DNA from: an uncultured Clostridia bacterium
GTDB lineage: Bacteria > Bacillota > Clostridia > Oscillospirales > Acutalibacteraceae
DNA length: 34,708 nt
NCBI GenBank assembly: GCA_937897215.1
Contig: CALCBQ010000019.1
Location: 1 to 34,708, forward strand
Reading direction: 5' to 3'
Positions 23,378-32,986 of this stretch are shown here, one piece after another. The notes under the pieces were generated by a model. The model did no database searches. It was not told the DNA's origin and saw only the letters and a program-made list of their open reading frames with translations. Both the position numbers and the translations under genes were made by a program. Each line of letters starts with the position of its first letter. The stretch's first letter is position 1.

Positions 23378-24262
23378 ATGATTAGAAGTATGACCGGTTT
23401 TGGCCGTGCTCAGATGATGATTGATTCTATGAATATTACAGTTGAACTCAGAAGTGTTAATCATCGTTATTTTGAATTTAATTCCCGTGTTCCAAGAAGT
23501 TATGGATTTCTTGAGGAAAAACTCAAGAATTTTGTGGGCTCACTTGTTGCACGTGGTAAGGTTGAGTGCTATGTTTCTGTTGAAAATTTAGAGGATAGCG
23601 AGGTTGAAATCCTTGTAAATCATTCTCTAGCAAGTTCTTATATCAATGCATTGAACGAACTTGCTGATAGAAATGAGTTGACACTTCGTGATGATTTAGT
23701 TCTTTCAACTTTAGCTCGTAATAATGATATTTTCGTGATACATAAGCAAGAAGCGGACGAAGACAGAATTTGGAATGCTGTTAAAACCGTAACAGAAGAA
23801 GCAGTTGCTAAATTTGTTTCAATGCGCGAAGTTGAAGGCGAAAAACTTAAAAATGATGTTCTATTCAGAGCAGATGAAATCTTAAAAAAAGTTGCAGTTA
23901 TTGAGGAACGTTCTCCTGAAACTGTTAAAGAGTATAATGAAAAACTTCTTACACGAATTAATGAGTTTTTGTCAGATGTTCAGGTTGATGAACAGCGTCT
24001 TCTTACAGAATGTGCAATTTTTGCTGATAAAGTTGCTGTTGCTGAAGAAACTGTGCGTCTTCGTAGTCATATAGACCAATTAAGACAGTTTATGGACAGC
24101 AATGAAGCAATTGGTAGAAAAGTTGATTTCCTTGTACAAGAAATGAACAGAGAAGCAAACACAATCGGCTCAAAAGCACAGGATGTTACAATTGCCCGTA
24201 ATGTGATTGATATAAAAGCGGAAATTGAAAAAATCCGTGAACAGATTCAGAACATTGAATGA
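23378..24262 (+). CDS. yicC: YicC/YloC family endoribonuclease
   Basis: The 294-residue protein begins IRSMTGFGRAQ, the signature of YicC/YloC, followed by VELRSVNHRYFEFNSRVPR and ends in the conserved AIGRKVDFLVQEMNREANTI and IKAEIEKIREQIQNIE. Members act as RNases and can affect small RNAs and the stringent or stationary-phase response. It stands first in the classic order yicC-remA-gmk-rpoZ. A GGAGTG ribosome site lies upstream. Confidence 0.94.
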   Translation: MIRSMTGFGRAQMMIDSMNITVELRSVNHRYFEFNSRVPRSYGFLEEKLKNFVGSLVARGKVECYVSVENLEDSEVEILVNHSLASSYINALNELADRNELTLRDDLVLSTLARNNDIFVIHKQEADEDRIWNAVKTVTEEAVAKFVSMREVEGEKLKNDVLFRADEILKKVAVIEERSPETVKEYNEKLLTRINEFLSDVQVDEQRLLTECAIFADKVAVAEETVRLRSHIDQLRQFMDSNEAIGRKVDFLVQEMNREANTIGSKAQDVTIARNVIDIKAEIEKIREQIQNIE

Positions 24263-24270
24263 GGTAGCGT

Positions 24271-24537
24271 ATGAAGTTAATTAATGTTGGTTTTGGTAAT
24301 GCGGTTAATGCAGATAGAGTGATTGCTGTTGTTTCTACTGATTCTGCACCTGTAAAACGAATAATTTCGCAAGCAAAAGATAATCATATGCTTATTGATG
24401 CAACACAAGGCAGAAAAACTCATGCTATTTTGATTATGGATAGCGACCATATTGTAGCCACATACCTTAAAGCAGAAACAATTCTCAGCCGTACTGAAAA
24501 TGCAGAGAATTCGGAGGATACAGACGATGAAAAATAA
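24271..24537 (+). CDS. remA: RemA family regulator (DUF370)
   Basis: RemA is a DNA-binding regulator of biofilm matrix and osmotic genes in Bacillus. The 88 residues contain KLINVGFGNAVNADRVIAVV, APVKRIISQAKDNHMLIDAT and GRKTHAILIMDSDHIVATYL, a full-length match to the family. The tail is acidic (SEDTDDEK). GAGGTAG lies before the start. The last 11 bases overlap gmk. Confidence 0.95.
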   Translation: MKLINVGFGNAVNADRVIAVVSTDSAPVKRIISQAKDNHMLIDATQGRKTHAILIMDSDHIVATYLKAETILSRTENAENSEDTDDEK

Positions 24538-25093
24538 TAAAGGTACCCTTGTACTATTCTCTGGTCCTTCGGGTGTAGGTAAAGATACAGTACTTGAGAT
24601 TGTTCTTAATAAAGATAAAACACTTCAAAAGTCTGTTTCATGCACAACCCGTGAAATTCGTGAAAACGAAGTTGACGGTAAAGATTATTATTTTATCTCT
24701 GTTCCGGATTTTGAACAAATGATAGATAATAACGAAGTGCTTGAATATGCAAAATATGGTAAAAATCTTTACGGTACTCCTAAAGCACCTGTTGATAAAT
24801 GGTTAGATGAAGGTAAAATTGTTATACTTAAAATCGAAGTTCAGGGTGCAGGAAACATAAAAAAACTTTATCCTGATGCTGTTGGTATTTTTATTTTGCC
24901 ACCATCAATGGATGAACTTGAAAATCGTCTTCGCTCAAGAGCTACTGAAAAAGAAGAAGATATTCTCAAACGTCTTGAAATTGCTCGCAATGAAATTCAA
25001 CAGAGCAATAACTACGATTATCTTGTAATTAACGATGACCTTGATAGGGCATCAGAAAATGTTTTAGAAATTTTACACAATATACATAAGTGA
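24527..25093 (+). CDS. gmk: Guanylate kinase
   Basis: This enzyme turns GMP (or dGMP) plus ATP into GDP. The 188-residue protein has the P-loop FSGPSGVGKDTVLEIV, the GMP-binding VSCTTREIRENEVDGKDYYF, and LKIEVQGAGNIKKLYPDAV and RLRSRATEKEEDILKRL (lid and Arg contacts). I place the start at ATG 24527, with GGAGG 9 bases ahead, which overlaps remA by 11 bases; an upstream in-frame start at 24500 has no support. Confidence 0.96.
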   Translation: MKNNKGTLVLFSGPSGVGKDTVLEIVLNKDKTLQKSVSCTTREIRENEVDGKDYYFISVPDFEQMIDNNEVLEYAKYGKNLYGTPKAPVDKWLDEGKIVILKIEVQGAGNIKKLYPDAVGIFILPPSMDELENRLRSRATEKEEDILKRLEIARNEIQQSNNYDYLVINDDLDRASENVLEILHNIHK

Positions 25094-25103
25094 GGTAAAA
25101 AAT

Positions 25104-25313
25104 ATGTTTAATCCAGATTTAAGAAATGTACTCAAAAACAGAACAAGCCGTTATTCTCTTGTAACTGCAGTAGCAAAACGTGCAAGAGAAATTTCAGGCG
25201 AGGCACAAGAAAATGGCGAAATTCTTAACGAAAAACCAGTTAGTATTGCTCTTGATGAAATCATTGGTGGTAAATACGAAATAGTTGAGCCAGAAGAAAT
25301 CAGAAATATATAA
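25104..25313 (+). CDS. rpoZ: RNA polymerase omega subunit
   Basis: The small 69-residue subunit helps assemble RNA polymerase. The region SRYSLVTAVAKRAREIS and PVSIALDEIIGGKYEIV are the two family hallmarks (conserved region with RxxLVxxxAxRARxL and the ALxEIxxGK motif). It sits between gmk and priA as in other Firmicutes. Confidence 0.95.
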   Translation: MFNPDLRNVLKNRTSRYSLVTAVAKRAREISGEAQENGEILNEKPVSIALDEIIGGKYEIVEPEEIRNI

Positions 25314-25349
25314 TTAAAATTAAATAAAAATAAGCAGAGGGGGCAGTAT

Positions 25350-27794
25350 ATGAAAGACTTAACGATTGCAAAAGTTGCCGTTGAAAATACGGCATATTCT
25401 TTTGATATGTTATTCGATTATTCTGTTCCCGATTCTTTATGTAATGAAGTTTGCGCAGGTAAACGAGTTTTAGTTCCATTTGGTACATCATCAAAAAAAC
25501 GAGTTGGCATTGTCTTTGCTGTAAATAAAGTTGAATGCAGTGAAAAAAGACTAAAAAAAATCGATAGTATTCTTGATGATGAACCATTGCTTTCATATGA
25601 AATGTTGAAAACGGCAAATTTTGTACGTGAAAGATGTTTTTGTACATACTTTGAAGCATGCAAAATGTTTTTGCCGTTAGGTTTTTCAATGTCTGTAAGT
25701 GTTTTATATGCCGTAAATTCTGAATATACAGATGTCATTACTGATGAAAAAGAAAAAATAGTTTTTGATTATCTAGTTGACAAAAATACTTACATAAAAA
25801 GTGAAACAATTGCAAAAGTGTGTTCACTTACAAAAGTTGATGAAATACTTGATACTATGGTGTCAAAAGGTATCTTGTTGCGAAATGTTGATGCACAGAG
25901 AAGAACAGGTGATGCCACTGTTAAAATGGTTCGTTTGAAAGTTGAAGATGATTTTTCTGAATTTGGCAAATTAACTGCAAAACAGAAAGATGTTATTAAA
26001 GTCCTTACGGATGTAGGTGTAGCATCAGTAAAAGAAATCTGTTATTTTACAGGTTATACAAATGCGGTTGTATCTGCTCTGGAAAGTAAGGGAATTGTCG
26101 AAATCTTTGATAGCGAGGTATATCGTTCGCCATACAGTGATGTTGATGACCCAGAGTGCAAAGAAATAATTTTGTCAGATGAACAAAATGATGCGTTTAA
26201 TGGTCTTCTTTCGTTATATAATGATGATTCTGCTAAAGGCGCATTACTTTATGGTGTTACTGGTAGCGGCAAAACACAAGTCTATCTTAAGTTGATTGAT
26301 GAGGCATTGAAAGGCGATAAAGGAATTATAGTTATGATTCCCGAAATTTCGTTAACACCACAACTTCTTTCGATTTTTTACGAGAGATATGGTAGAAAAG
26401 TTGCAGTACTTCACAGTGCTTTATCATTAGGTCAGCGTCTTGATGAGTGGAAACGAATTAAGCGTGGCGAAGCAAAGATTGTTGTTGGCACTCGTTCTGC
26501 GGTATTTGCTCCTTTTGATAAAATCGGACTTATTATTATCGATGAAGAACAAGAACATACATACAAATCTGAAATGACTCCGCGTTACCACGCTCGTGAG
26601 GTAGCATCATACCGAATCGGTTGCCATAAAGGATTGTTATTATTATCATCTGCAACACCATCTATTGACACTTATACTAAAGCAAAAAATGGTGCCTATT
26701 CATTATTTAAACTAAGTAATCGTTACGGCGATGCGGTATTACCAGTTGTTGAAACTATAGATACTACATATCAAAGCGATATGGTGCTTGAAAATGTAAG
26801 TAAAAAGTTAGCTGATGAACTCAAAACAAATCTTGAGAGTGGTAAACAGAGCATTTTGTTACTTAACAGACGCGGTTATAATACTTATGTTTCATGTACA
26901 GAGTGTGGTACTGTTGCGACTTGCCCGAATTGTAGTATTTCAATGACATATCACATTAAAAATGGTCGTCTTATGTGCCATTATTGTGGTTATTCTGTTC
27001 CATATTCTAAAAAATGTGATAACTGCAAGAATGATACCCTTAAGTTTGTAGGTGCTGGTACTCAAAAGTTAGAAGAAGAATTGAAACTTATTGTACCTGA
27101 TGCCCGCGTTTTAAGAATGGATACTGATACTACTAATTCTCGATATTCTTATGAAGAGAATTTCAGCAGTTTTGGTAAAGGCGATTATGATATTCTCGTT
27201 GGTACTCAAATGGTTGCAAAGGGGCTTAATTTTGAGAATGTTACTCTTGTGGGCGTTTTAAGTGTTGACCAAATGCTGTTTAATGATGATTATAAAAGTG
27301 GCGAGCGTGCATTTGATTTAATTACTCAAGTTGTTGGCAGAAGTGGTCGCGGTAAATCGCCTGGCAAAGCGTTTATTCAAACTGCGTATTTAGATAGCGA
27401 AATAATCTGTCTTGCCAAAGAGCAGGATTATGAATCTTTCTATAATATTGAAATTGATATGCGAAAACAAATGGTGTATCCGCCATTTTGTGATTTATGT
27501 GTTATAGGTGTTTCAGGTTTGAATGAATATGCTGTAAATAATTTTGCAGTTGAATTACTGAATAAAATTAAACAGGTTCATTCAGAAGATTATTCTGACC
27601 TTAAAATAATTGTTTTAGGTCCGGTTGCACCACGTGTTTCAAAAATTGGTGGTAAATTCAGAAATAGAATTATCATTAAATGCAGAAATGATAAAAAGTT
27701 CCGTGAAATGATTAGTAAAGTAATTAAAGATAATGATAAAAATAAAAACAATATAAGTATTTATGTTGATATAAATCCTGAAAGTTTAATGTAG
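25350..27794 (+). CDS. priA: Primosomal protein N' (replication restart helicase)
   Basis: PriA loads the replication machinery at broken forks. The 814 residues have the DNA-binding N-terminus (AKVAVENTAYSFDMLFDYSV), the Walker A GVTGSGKTQVYLKL, the helicase motif IIDEEQEHTYKSE, the cysteine-rich zinc region (CTECGTVATCPNC to YCGYSVPYSKKCDNC), a RRGYNTYVSC site and the conserved HAREVASYR and VGRSGRG stretches. A GAGGGGG ribosome site precedes the ATG. Gap to rpoZ is 36 bases. Confidence 0.97.
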   Translation: MKDLTIAKVAVENTAYSFDMLFDYSVPDSLCNEVCAGKRVLVPFGTSSKKRVGIVFAVNKVECSEKRLKKIDSILDDEPLLSYEMLKTANFVRERCFCTYFEACKMFLPLGFSMSVSVLYAVNSEYTDVITDEKEKIVFDYLVDKNTYIKSETIAKVCSLTKVDEILDTMVSKGILLRNVDAQRRTGDATVKMVRLKVEDDFSEFGKLTAKQKDVIKVLTDVGVASVKEICYFTGYTNAVVSALESKGIVEIFDSEVYRSPYSDVDDPECKEIILSDEQNDAFNGLLSLYNDDSAKGALLYGVTGSGKTQVYLKLIDEALKGDKGIIVMIPEISLTPQLLSIFYERYGRKVAVLHSALSLGQRLDEWKRIKRGEAKIVVGTRSAVFAPFDKIGLIIIDEEQEHTYKSEMTPRYHAREVASYRIGCHKGLLLLSSATPSIDTYTKAKNGAYSLFKLSNRYGDAVLPVVETIDTTYQSDMVLENVSKKLADELKTNLESGKQSILLLNRRGYNTYVSCTECGTVATCPNCSISMTYHIKNGRLMCHYCGYSVPYSKKCDNCKNDTLKFVGAGTQKLEEELKLIVPDARVLRMDTDTTNSRYSYEENFSSFGKGDYDILVGTQMVAKGLNFENVTLVGVLSVDQMLFNDDYKSGERAFDLITQVVGRSGRGKSPGKAFIQTAYLDSEIICLAKEQDYESFYNIEIDMRKQMVYPPFCDLCVIGVSGLNEYAVNNFAVELLNKIKQVHSEDYSDLKIIVLGPVAPRVSKIGGKFRNRIIIKCRNDKKFREMISKVIKDNDKNKNNISIYVDINPESLM

Positions 27795-27807
27795 GAGAAG
27801 GTTAAAA

Positions 27808-28284
27808 ATGGCTATAAGAAATATAAGAACTGATGAGGACTCAATCTTAAGAAAAAAGAGTAGAGAAGTTGAAAAGTTTGATGACAGATTATTCCAACTT
27901 CTTGATGATATGGCCGATACAATGTATAGTGCTGATGGTGTAGGTCTTGCGGCAGTTCAAGTTGGCGTTTTAAGACGCGTTGTTATTATTGATATTGGCG
28001 AAGGATTAATGGAACTCATTAATCCTGAAATTGTTGAAGAAGATGGAATTCAATGTGATGTTGAGGGGTGTCTTTCATTACCGGGTAAACAAGCATATAC
28101 AATGCGCCCTATGTCTGTAACTGTTAAAGCACAGAACCGCAATGGTAATTGGTGTGTTTATAAAGGTACAGGACTTAAAGCAAAAGCATTCTGTCATGAA
28201 ATTGACCACCTTGATGGAATTTTATATGTTGATAAAATTGCAACTCAAGATGAAGTTGACCAGTATGCTGAAAAAAGTGAGTGA
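27808..28284 (+). CDS. def: Peptide deformylase
   Basis: This metal enzyme removes the formyl group from new proteins. All three motifs are present: GVGLAAVQVG, E86-G-C88-L-S (metal cysteine C88) and H130-E-I-D-H134. Length 158 is typical. One loop residue differs from the common GVGLAAPQVG (V in place of P), as in many clostridial forms. AGGAGAAGG lies ahead. It precedes fmt, the opposite step, as is usual. Confidence 0.97.
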   Translation: MAIRNIRTDEDSILRKKSREVEKFDDRLFQLLDDMADTMYSADGVGLAAVQVGVLRRVVIIDIGEGLMELINPEIVEEDGIQCDVEGCLSLPGKQAYTMRPMSVTVKAQNRNGNWCVYKGTGLKAKAFCHEIDHLDGILYVDKIATQDEVDQYAEKSE

Positions 28285-28290
28285 TATTTA

Positions 28291-29217
28291 ATGAAAATTA
28301 TTTTTATGGGAACACCTGAATTTTCTGTTCCTTGTCTTGAAGCATTAGTTAATTCAAAAAATGAAGTTGTTGGTGTGTTTACGCAACCTGATAAGCCAAA
28401 AGGTAGAGGTTATGAGTTAACTCCTCCGCCTGTAAAAGTCTGTGCACTTAAATACAATATTCCTGTTTTTCAACCTGTTTCAATGAGAGACGGTCAGGCG
28501 CTTGAAATTATAAATTCATTGAATCCTGATTTAATTATTGTTGTTGCTTTTGGAAAAATCTTGCCTAAAGAGATTCTTGAAAGTGTTAAATATGGGTGCA
28601 TTAATATTCATGCTTCACTTTTGCCAAAACTTCGTGGTGCAGCTCCAATTCAATGGAGTATTATTAATGGCGAGACAGAAACTGGTGTTACCTCAATGCA
28701 GATGGATGTGGGACTTGACACAGGGGATATGCTTATCAAAAAAAGCATTCCTATTACCGAGAATATGAATGCAGGCGAGTTGCATGATGCTTTATCTTTG
28801 ATGGGAGCAGAAGTGTTGATTGAAACAATTAATAATATTGATATTCTTAATCCACAAAAGCAGAATGACGAGTTATCAAACTATGCCCCAATGCTCTCAA
28901 AAGAACTTTGCCCTATCGATTTCTCAAAATCCGCACAAGAAGTTCATAATAAAATTCGTGGATTATATCCATGGCCTGTAGCTACAACAAAAATTAATGG
29001 AAAAAACTATAAAATTCACAAATCCCAAATTTTATCAGAAAAATTTGAAGGAAAAATCGGCGAAATTGTAGATAATAATAACCGACTTATTGTTTTATGT
29101 GGCGATGGTTCTTGCGTTGAATTATTGGAAATTCAGGCAGAAGGTAAAAGAAAAACTGACACAGCAAGTTTCTTAAGAGGTCATAAAATTGAAAAAGGAA
29201 CAATAATCGGAGGTTAA
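28291..29217 (+). CDS. fmt: Methionyl-tRNA formyltransferase
   Basis: Fmt adds a formyl group to initiator Met-tRNA, using 10-formyltetrahydrofolate. The 308 residues begin KIIFMGTPEFSVPCLEALV, contain VFTQPDKPKGRG, the catalytic NIHASLLPKLRGAAPIQW and MQMDVGLDTGDML, and have the C-terminal domain with IRGLYPWPVATTKINGK. Length is typical. The def-fmt order is classic. Confidence 0.97.
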   Translation: MKIIFMGTPEFSVPCLEALVNSKNEVVGVFTQPDKPKGRGYELTPPPVKVCALKYNIPVFQPVSMRDGQALEIINSLNPDLIIVVAFGKILPKEILESVKYGCINIHASLLPKLRGAAPIQWSIINGETETGVTSMQMDVGLDTGDMLIKKSIPITENMNAGELHDALSLMGAEVLIETINNIDILNPQKQNDELSNYAPMLSKELCPIDFSKSAQEVHNKIRGLYPWPVATTKINGKNYKIHKSQILSEKFEGKIGEIVDNNNRLIVLCGDGSCVELLEIQAEGKRKTDTASFLRGHKIEKGTIIGG

Positions 29218-29218
29218 A

Positions 29219-29923
29219 ATGAACTATTTCTCATATTATTATCTCTCAAACTATTATTATTTAATATTGGTTGTACCTGTATTAATCATTTCCCTAATTG
29301 CATCTGCACGCGTAAACTCATATTTTAAGAAGTATTCAAGTGTTTTATCATCGCGTAATCTTACAGGTGCACAAGCAGCTTTTGAAGTTTTAAGACATTA
29401 TGGAATTACAAATGTACAGATTGAGCGAGTAAATGGTAATCTTACTGACCATTATGACCCAAGAACAAATGTTATAAGATTGTCAGATAGTGTGTATAAC
29501 TCAACATCTGTTGCGGCTATTGGTGTTGCCTGTCATGAAGCAGGACACGCGGCGCAATATGCCCAAAACTATGCGCCAATTAAAATAAGAAACTTTGTTT
29601 TACCCGCTGCTAATCTTGGCTCTAAAGCAGGTTTTCCACTTGCATTAATTGGCTTCTTTCTTAATTTTGAAATACTTGCTATTGCTGGTATTGTATTTTT
29701 CTCATTCGCTGTTTTATTTCAACTTGTAACATTACCAGTTGAATTTAATGCAAGTAAAAGGGCATTAGATGTTATTAGCGATGCAGATATTTTAAGTGTA
29801 GATGAAAAAGTAGGTGCTAAAAAGATTCTTACTGCTGCTGCAATGACTTATGTTGCCGCACTTGCGGTAAGTATTGCGAACTTACTTCGACTTATATTAA
29901 TGTTTAACAGAAAAAGAAGATAA
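29219..29923 (+). CDS. yugP: Zinc metallopeptidase, YugP family
   Basis: This 234-residue membrane protein has an N-terminal membrane segment, the sequence LTGAQAAFEVLRHYGI, YDPRTNVIRLSDSVYNSTS, the zinc site H106-EAG-H110 (CHEAGHAAQYAQ), two further hydrophobic stretches and LPVEFNASKRALDVI with a likely third ligand Glu. It matches the YugP/Zn_peptidase_2 family, of unknown substrate. It starts one base after fmt stops (GGAGG ahead). Confidence 0.93.
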   Translation: MNYFSYYYLSNYYYLILVVPVLIISLIASARVNSYFKKYSSVLSSRNLTGAQAAFEVLRHYGITNVQIERVNGNLTDHYDPRTNVIRLSDSVYNSTSVAAIGVACHEAGHAAQYAQNYAPIKIRNFVLPAANLGSKAGFPLALIGFFLNFEILAIAGIVFFSFAVLFQLVTLPVEFNASKRALDVISDADILSVDEKVGAKKILTAAAMTYVAALAVSIANLLRLILMFNRKRR

Positions 29924-29926
29924 ATT

Positions 29927-31192
29927 ATGGATGACAGATTTATTGCTTATAAAATACTAAATAAAATTGAACGTGATAAAGCATATTCAAACATTGCAGT
30001 TGACACTGTTCTAAATCAGAACGACGTGTCTTCTGCACCTTTTGTTTGTGCACTTGTATACGGAGTTATTGAAAGAAAAATTACTCTTGATTATTATTTA
30101 TCACAATTTCTCACTCAACCGATTAAAAAGTTAAACCCGCAAGTGCTTACTATACTGCGAATGGGCGTTTATCAGTTGAAGTATATGGATAAAGTGCCTG
30201 TTTCTGCGGCGGTTAACGAAAGCGTCAAATTGTCTAAAAAAGTAAAATGTGCTTTCGCTTCAGGGCTTATTAATTCAGTTTTAAGAAAAATTGCATCAAA
30301 TGAAATACTGCTTCCAAACACAAATAATAAAATTTATGATTTAAGTATTACATATTCTTGTCCTGATAATCTTGTTAATCATTTTGTAAACGATTATGGT
30401 TATTTAAAGGCTGAAGAAATACTTAAAGCATCTATAGGTTCAGTGCCTGTATTTTTGCGCGTAAATACTTTAAAGATTAAATCTAATGACTTAATTAAAG
30501 AGCTGGCAAAAGAGGGTATAACAACAAAATCGTGTGGAAACGGCACAGCTCTTGAAGTAGTTGACGGTGGAGCAGTTTTCAAAACAGAAGCATATAAAAA
30601 AGGCTATTTTCACGCACAAGATTTGGCATCACAAGATTGCATTACCAATTTTGCTCCTGAAATGAATGATGTTGTATTTGATATGTGTGCAGCTCCAGGT
30701 GGTAAATCATTTACAATGGCCGAAATGATGGAAAATCAAGGCGAAATATATTCGTTTGATTTGTATGACCATAAAATTAAACTTATAAATGATGGTGCAA
30801 AGCGTCTTGGAATTAGTATTATCAATGCTCAAATCAGCGATGCATCTGTATATAATCCCGATTTGCCAAAAGCGGACAAAATCCTTTGCGATGTACCTTG
30901 CGCAGGTTTAGGTGTAATTCGTAGAAAGCCTGAAATCAAGTATAAGGATTTCCAGTTTGTTGACAAATTATGTGAATTGCAATATAATATTTTAGAAAAT
31001 TCCGCAAAGTACTTAAAAGAAAAAGGTGTAATTATGTATTCAACTTGTTCTTTAAGTAACAAAGAAAATGCAGAAGTTTGTAGTAGATTTCTTGCGGAAC
31101 ACAAGGATTTCAAAAACGGGGGAATGGTTACTGTATTTCCTCATGAAAAGGGCTCGGATGGTTTCTTTTATGCAAAACTTATTAAGGAATAA
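29927..31192 (+). CDS. rsmB: 16S rRNA cytosine-967 C5-methyltransferase
   Basis: RsmB methylates C967 of 16S rRNA using SAM. The 421-residue protein has the NusB-like N-terminal domain (AYKILNKIERDKAYSNIAVD, LTILRMGVYQLKYM) and the methyltransferase half with DMCAAPGGKSFTMAEMM, KILCDVPCAGLGVIRRKPE (first catalytic cysteine, DVPC) and YSTCSLSNKENAEV (second cysteine). Length is typical. The DVPC motif uses V where DAPC is more common. Confidence 0.95.
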   Translation: MDDRFIAYKILNKIERDKAYSNIAVDTVLNQNDVSSAPFVCALVYGVIERKITLDYYLSQFLTQPIKKLNPQVLTILRMGVYQLKYMDKVPVSAAVNESVKLSKKVKCAFASGLINSVLRKIASNEILLPNTNNKIYDLSITYSCPDNLVNHFVNDYGYLKAEEILKASIGSVPVFLRVNTLKIKSNDLIKELAKEGITTKSCGNGTALEVVDGGAVFKTEAYKKGYFHAQDLASQDCITNFAPEMNDVVFDMCAAPGGKSFTMAEMMENQGEIYSFDLYDHKIKLINDGAKRLGISIINAQISDASVYNPDLPKADKILCDVPCAGLGVIRRKPEIKYKDFQFVDKLCELQYNILENSAKYLKEKGVIMYSTCSLSNKENAEVCSRFLAEHKDFKNGGMVTVFPHEKGSDGFFYAKLIKE

Positions 31193-31197
31193 TATTT

Positions 31198-32229
31198 ATG
31201 CTTAAAGATATACGCTCGTTAAGTTATGACGAATTATCAAATGATATACTAGATTTAGGCTTTCCTAAATTTCGTGTTAATCAAATATTTTCATGGGTTC
31301 ACGAAAAATGTGTATTTTCTTTTGAAGAAATGACCAACATTTCAAAAGATATGAGGGCTAAACTTTCCGAATATTTTACATTTAATAATTGCAAAATTAA
31401 CACAAAGTTGGTCTCAAATATTGATGATACTGTAAAATACCTTTTTGAGTTTCCTGATGGCGAATATGTTGAAAGTGTAGTTATGAAATATAAATACGGC
31501 TACTCTATATGCATTTCAACTCAAGTTGGTTGTAAAATGGGCTGTACTTTCTGTGCATCTGCAATAGGTGGATTTGTTCGTCAATTGACGGCAGGGGAAA
31601 TGCTCGCGGAAATATATACTGCTCAAAAAGATTTGAATATTAAAATTAATCATATGGTGCTTATGGGCACAGGCGAGCCACTAGATAATTACGATAATGT
31701 AATGAAAATGCTTTCACTCATTACTGATGAAAAAGGGCAAAACATGAGTATGCGCCACATTTCGTTGTCAACTTGTGGCGTTGTACCGAAAATTTATGAT
31801 TTAGCTGATAAGAGATTAGGTCTAACGTTATCTGTTTCATTACATGCTCCAAATAATGAAATTCGTTCAAAATCAATGCCTATTAATCATAAATATGATA
31901 TTGAGGAACTTCTTAAAGCATGTAAATATTATACTGACACAACAAGCAGAAGAATTTCTTTTGAATATGCTATGATTAAAGATTTTAATGATGGCGACGA
32001 ATGTGCATTAGAGTTGGCAAAAAAATTAAAAGGAATTCTGTGTCATGTAAACTTAATTCCAGTTAATAATGTTCGCGAAACTGAGTATATTAAAAGTTCA
32101 GTTGAGCGACAAAAGAAATTTATAGATATTCTGGCTTCAAGAGGTATTACTGCAACTGTACGCCGTACACTTGGCAGTGATATTAATGCTTCTTGTGGTC
32201 AACTTCGAGCATCAAAGAAAAATAAGTAG
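31198..32229 (+). CDS. rlmN: Dual-specificity 23S rRNA/tRNA adenine-C2 methyltransferase (radical SAM)
   Basis: RlmN methylates A2503 of 23S rRNA and A37 of some tRNAs. The 343 residues hold the radical SAM motif C112-xxx-C116-xx-C119 in GCKMGCTFCASAIGG, LMGTGEPLDNYDNVMK, SLHAPNNEIRSKSMPINHKY, GILCHVNLIPVNNV and the second catalytic cysteine in GSDINASCGQLRASK. Length is typical. It follows rsmB by 5 bases. Confidence 0.97.
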   Translation: MLKDIRSLSYDELSNDILDLGFPKFRVNQIFSWVHEKCVFSFEEMTNISKDMRAKLSEYFTFNNCKINTKLVSNIDDTVKYLFEFPDGEYVESVVMKYKYGYSICISTQVGCKMGCTFCASAIGGFVRQLTAGEMLAEIYTAQKDLNIKINHMVLMGTGEPLDNYDNVMKMLSLITDEKGQNMSMRHISLSTCGVVPKIYDLADKRLGLTLSVSLHAPNNEIRSKSMPINHKYDIEELLKACKYYTDTTSRRISFEYAMIKDFNDGDECALELAKKLKGILCHVNLIPVNNVRETEYIKSSVERQKKFIDILASRGITATVRRTLGSDINASCGQLRASKKNK

Positions 32230-32237
32230 GTGAGTCT

Positions 32238-32963
32238 TTGAAAATTGTAGCTAAAACCGATATTGGGTTGAGACGTGATTCCAACCAGGATTCATACGCT
32301 TCAGGCGAACTTTTTGGTTCAGTTGCATGGGCAGTAGTGTGTGATGGTATGGGGGGCGTTGAAGGCGGTAGTTTAGCGAGTCAAATCGGTGTTGATGTTA
32401 TTTCAGAAAGAATTAAATCATTATATCGTGAGGATATGTCCGTTAATTCTATAAGAAATATGCTTACATCTGCAATTACCGCAGCTAATATTAAAATTTA
32501 TGAAACAAGTAAAACTGACGTTGGCTTTGAAGGAATGGGCACAACAGTTGTATCCGTAATTGTTGCTGACAATGTTGTGTATGTTGCACACTTAGGAGAC
32601 TCAAGAGCCTACGTGTTGTCAGATGATAATCTTTATCAATTAACTAAAGACCACTCTGTTGTGCAAGAATTGGTTGATAGTGGGGTTATCACGAAAGAAG
32701 AAGCTGCTTCTGACCCAAGAAAAAATATTATTACTCGTGCTCTTGGCGTGGGTGATGATGTTCACATTGATTTTGCGGCAGAAGATATAAAAGATAATGA
32801 CATTGTAGTTTTGTGTACTGATGGTTTAACAAACTTTGTCAGTGAAAAAACCATATGCGAATTCGCTAAAGGTAATTTTGATGATTTTGCTGAATGTCTT
32901 GTTAATGAAGCCAATGCTAATGGCGGCGGAGACAACATTACAGTAGTAGCTATTACTGATTAA
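32238..32963 (+). CDS. stp: PP2C-type serine/threonine phosphatase (Stp/PrpC)
   Basis: This phosphatase reverses the work of the PASTA kinase next door. The 241 residues carry DIGLRRDSNQDSYASGEL, the metal motif D36-GMGG in VCDGMGGVEGGSLAS, GTTVVSVIVADNVVYVAHLGD and LCTDGLTNFVS and GGGDNITVV. The start is a TTG, with AGGTGAG 3 bases ahead overlapping the rlmN stop. Length fits the family. Confidence 0.96.
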   Translation: MKIVAKTDIGLRRDSNQDSYASGELFGSVAWAVVCDGMGGVEGGSLASQIGVDVISERIKSLYREDMSVNSIRNMLTSAITAANIKIYETSKTDVGFEGMGTTVVSVIVADNVVYVAHLGDSRAYVLSDDNLYQLTKDHSVVQELVDSGVITKEEAASDPRKNIITRALGVGDDVHIDFAAEDIKDNDIVVLCTDGLTNFVSEKTICEFAKGNFDDFAECLVNEANANGGGDNITVVAITD

Positions 32964-32986
32964 TTCGTGTGAAGGGAGTTAAAATT

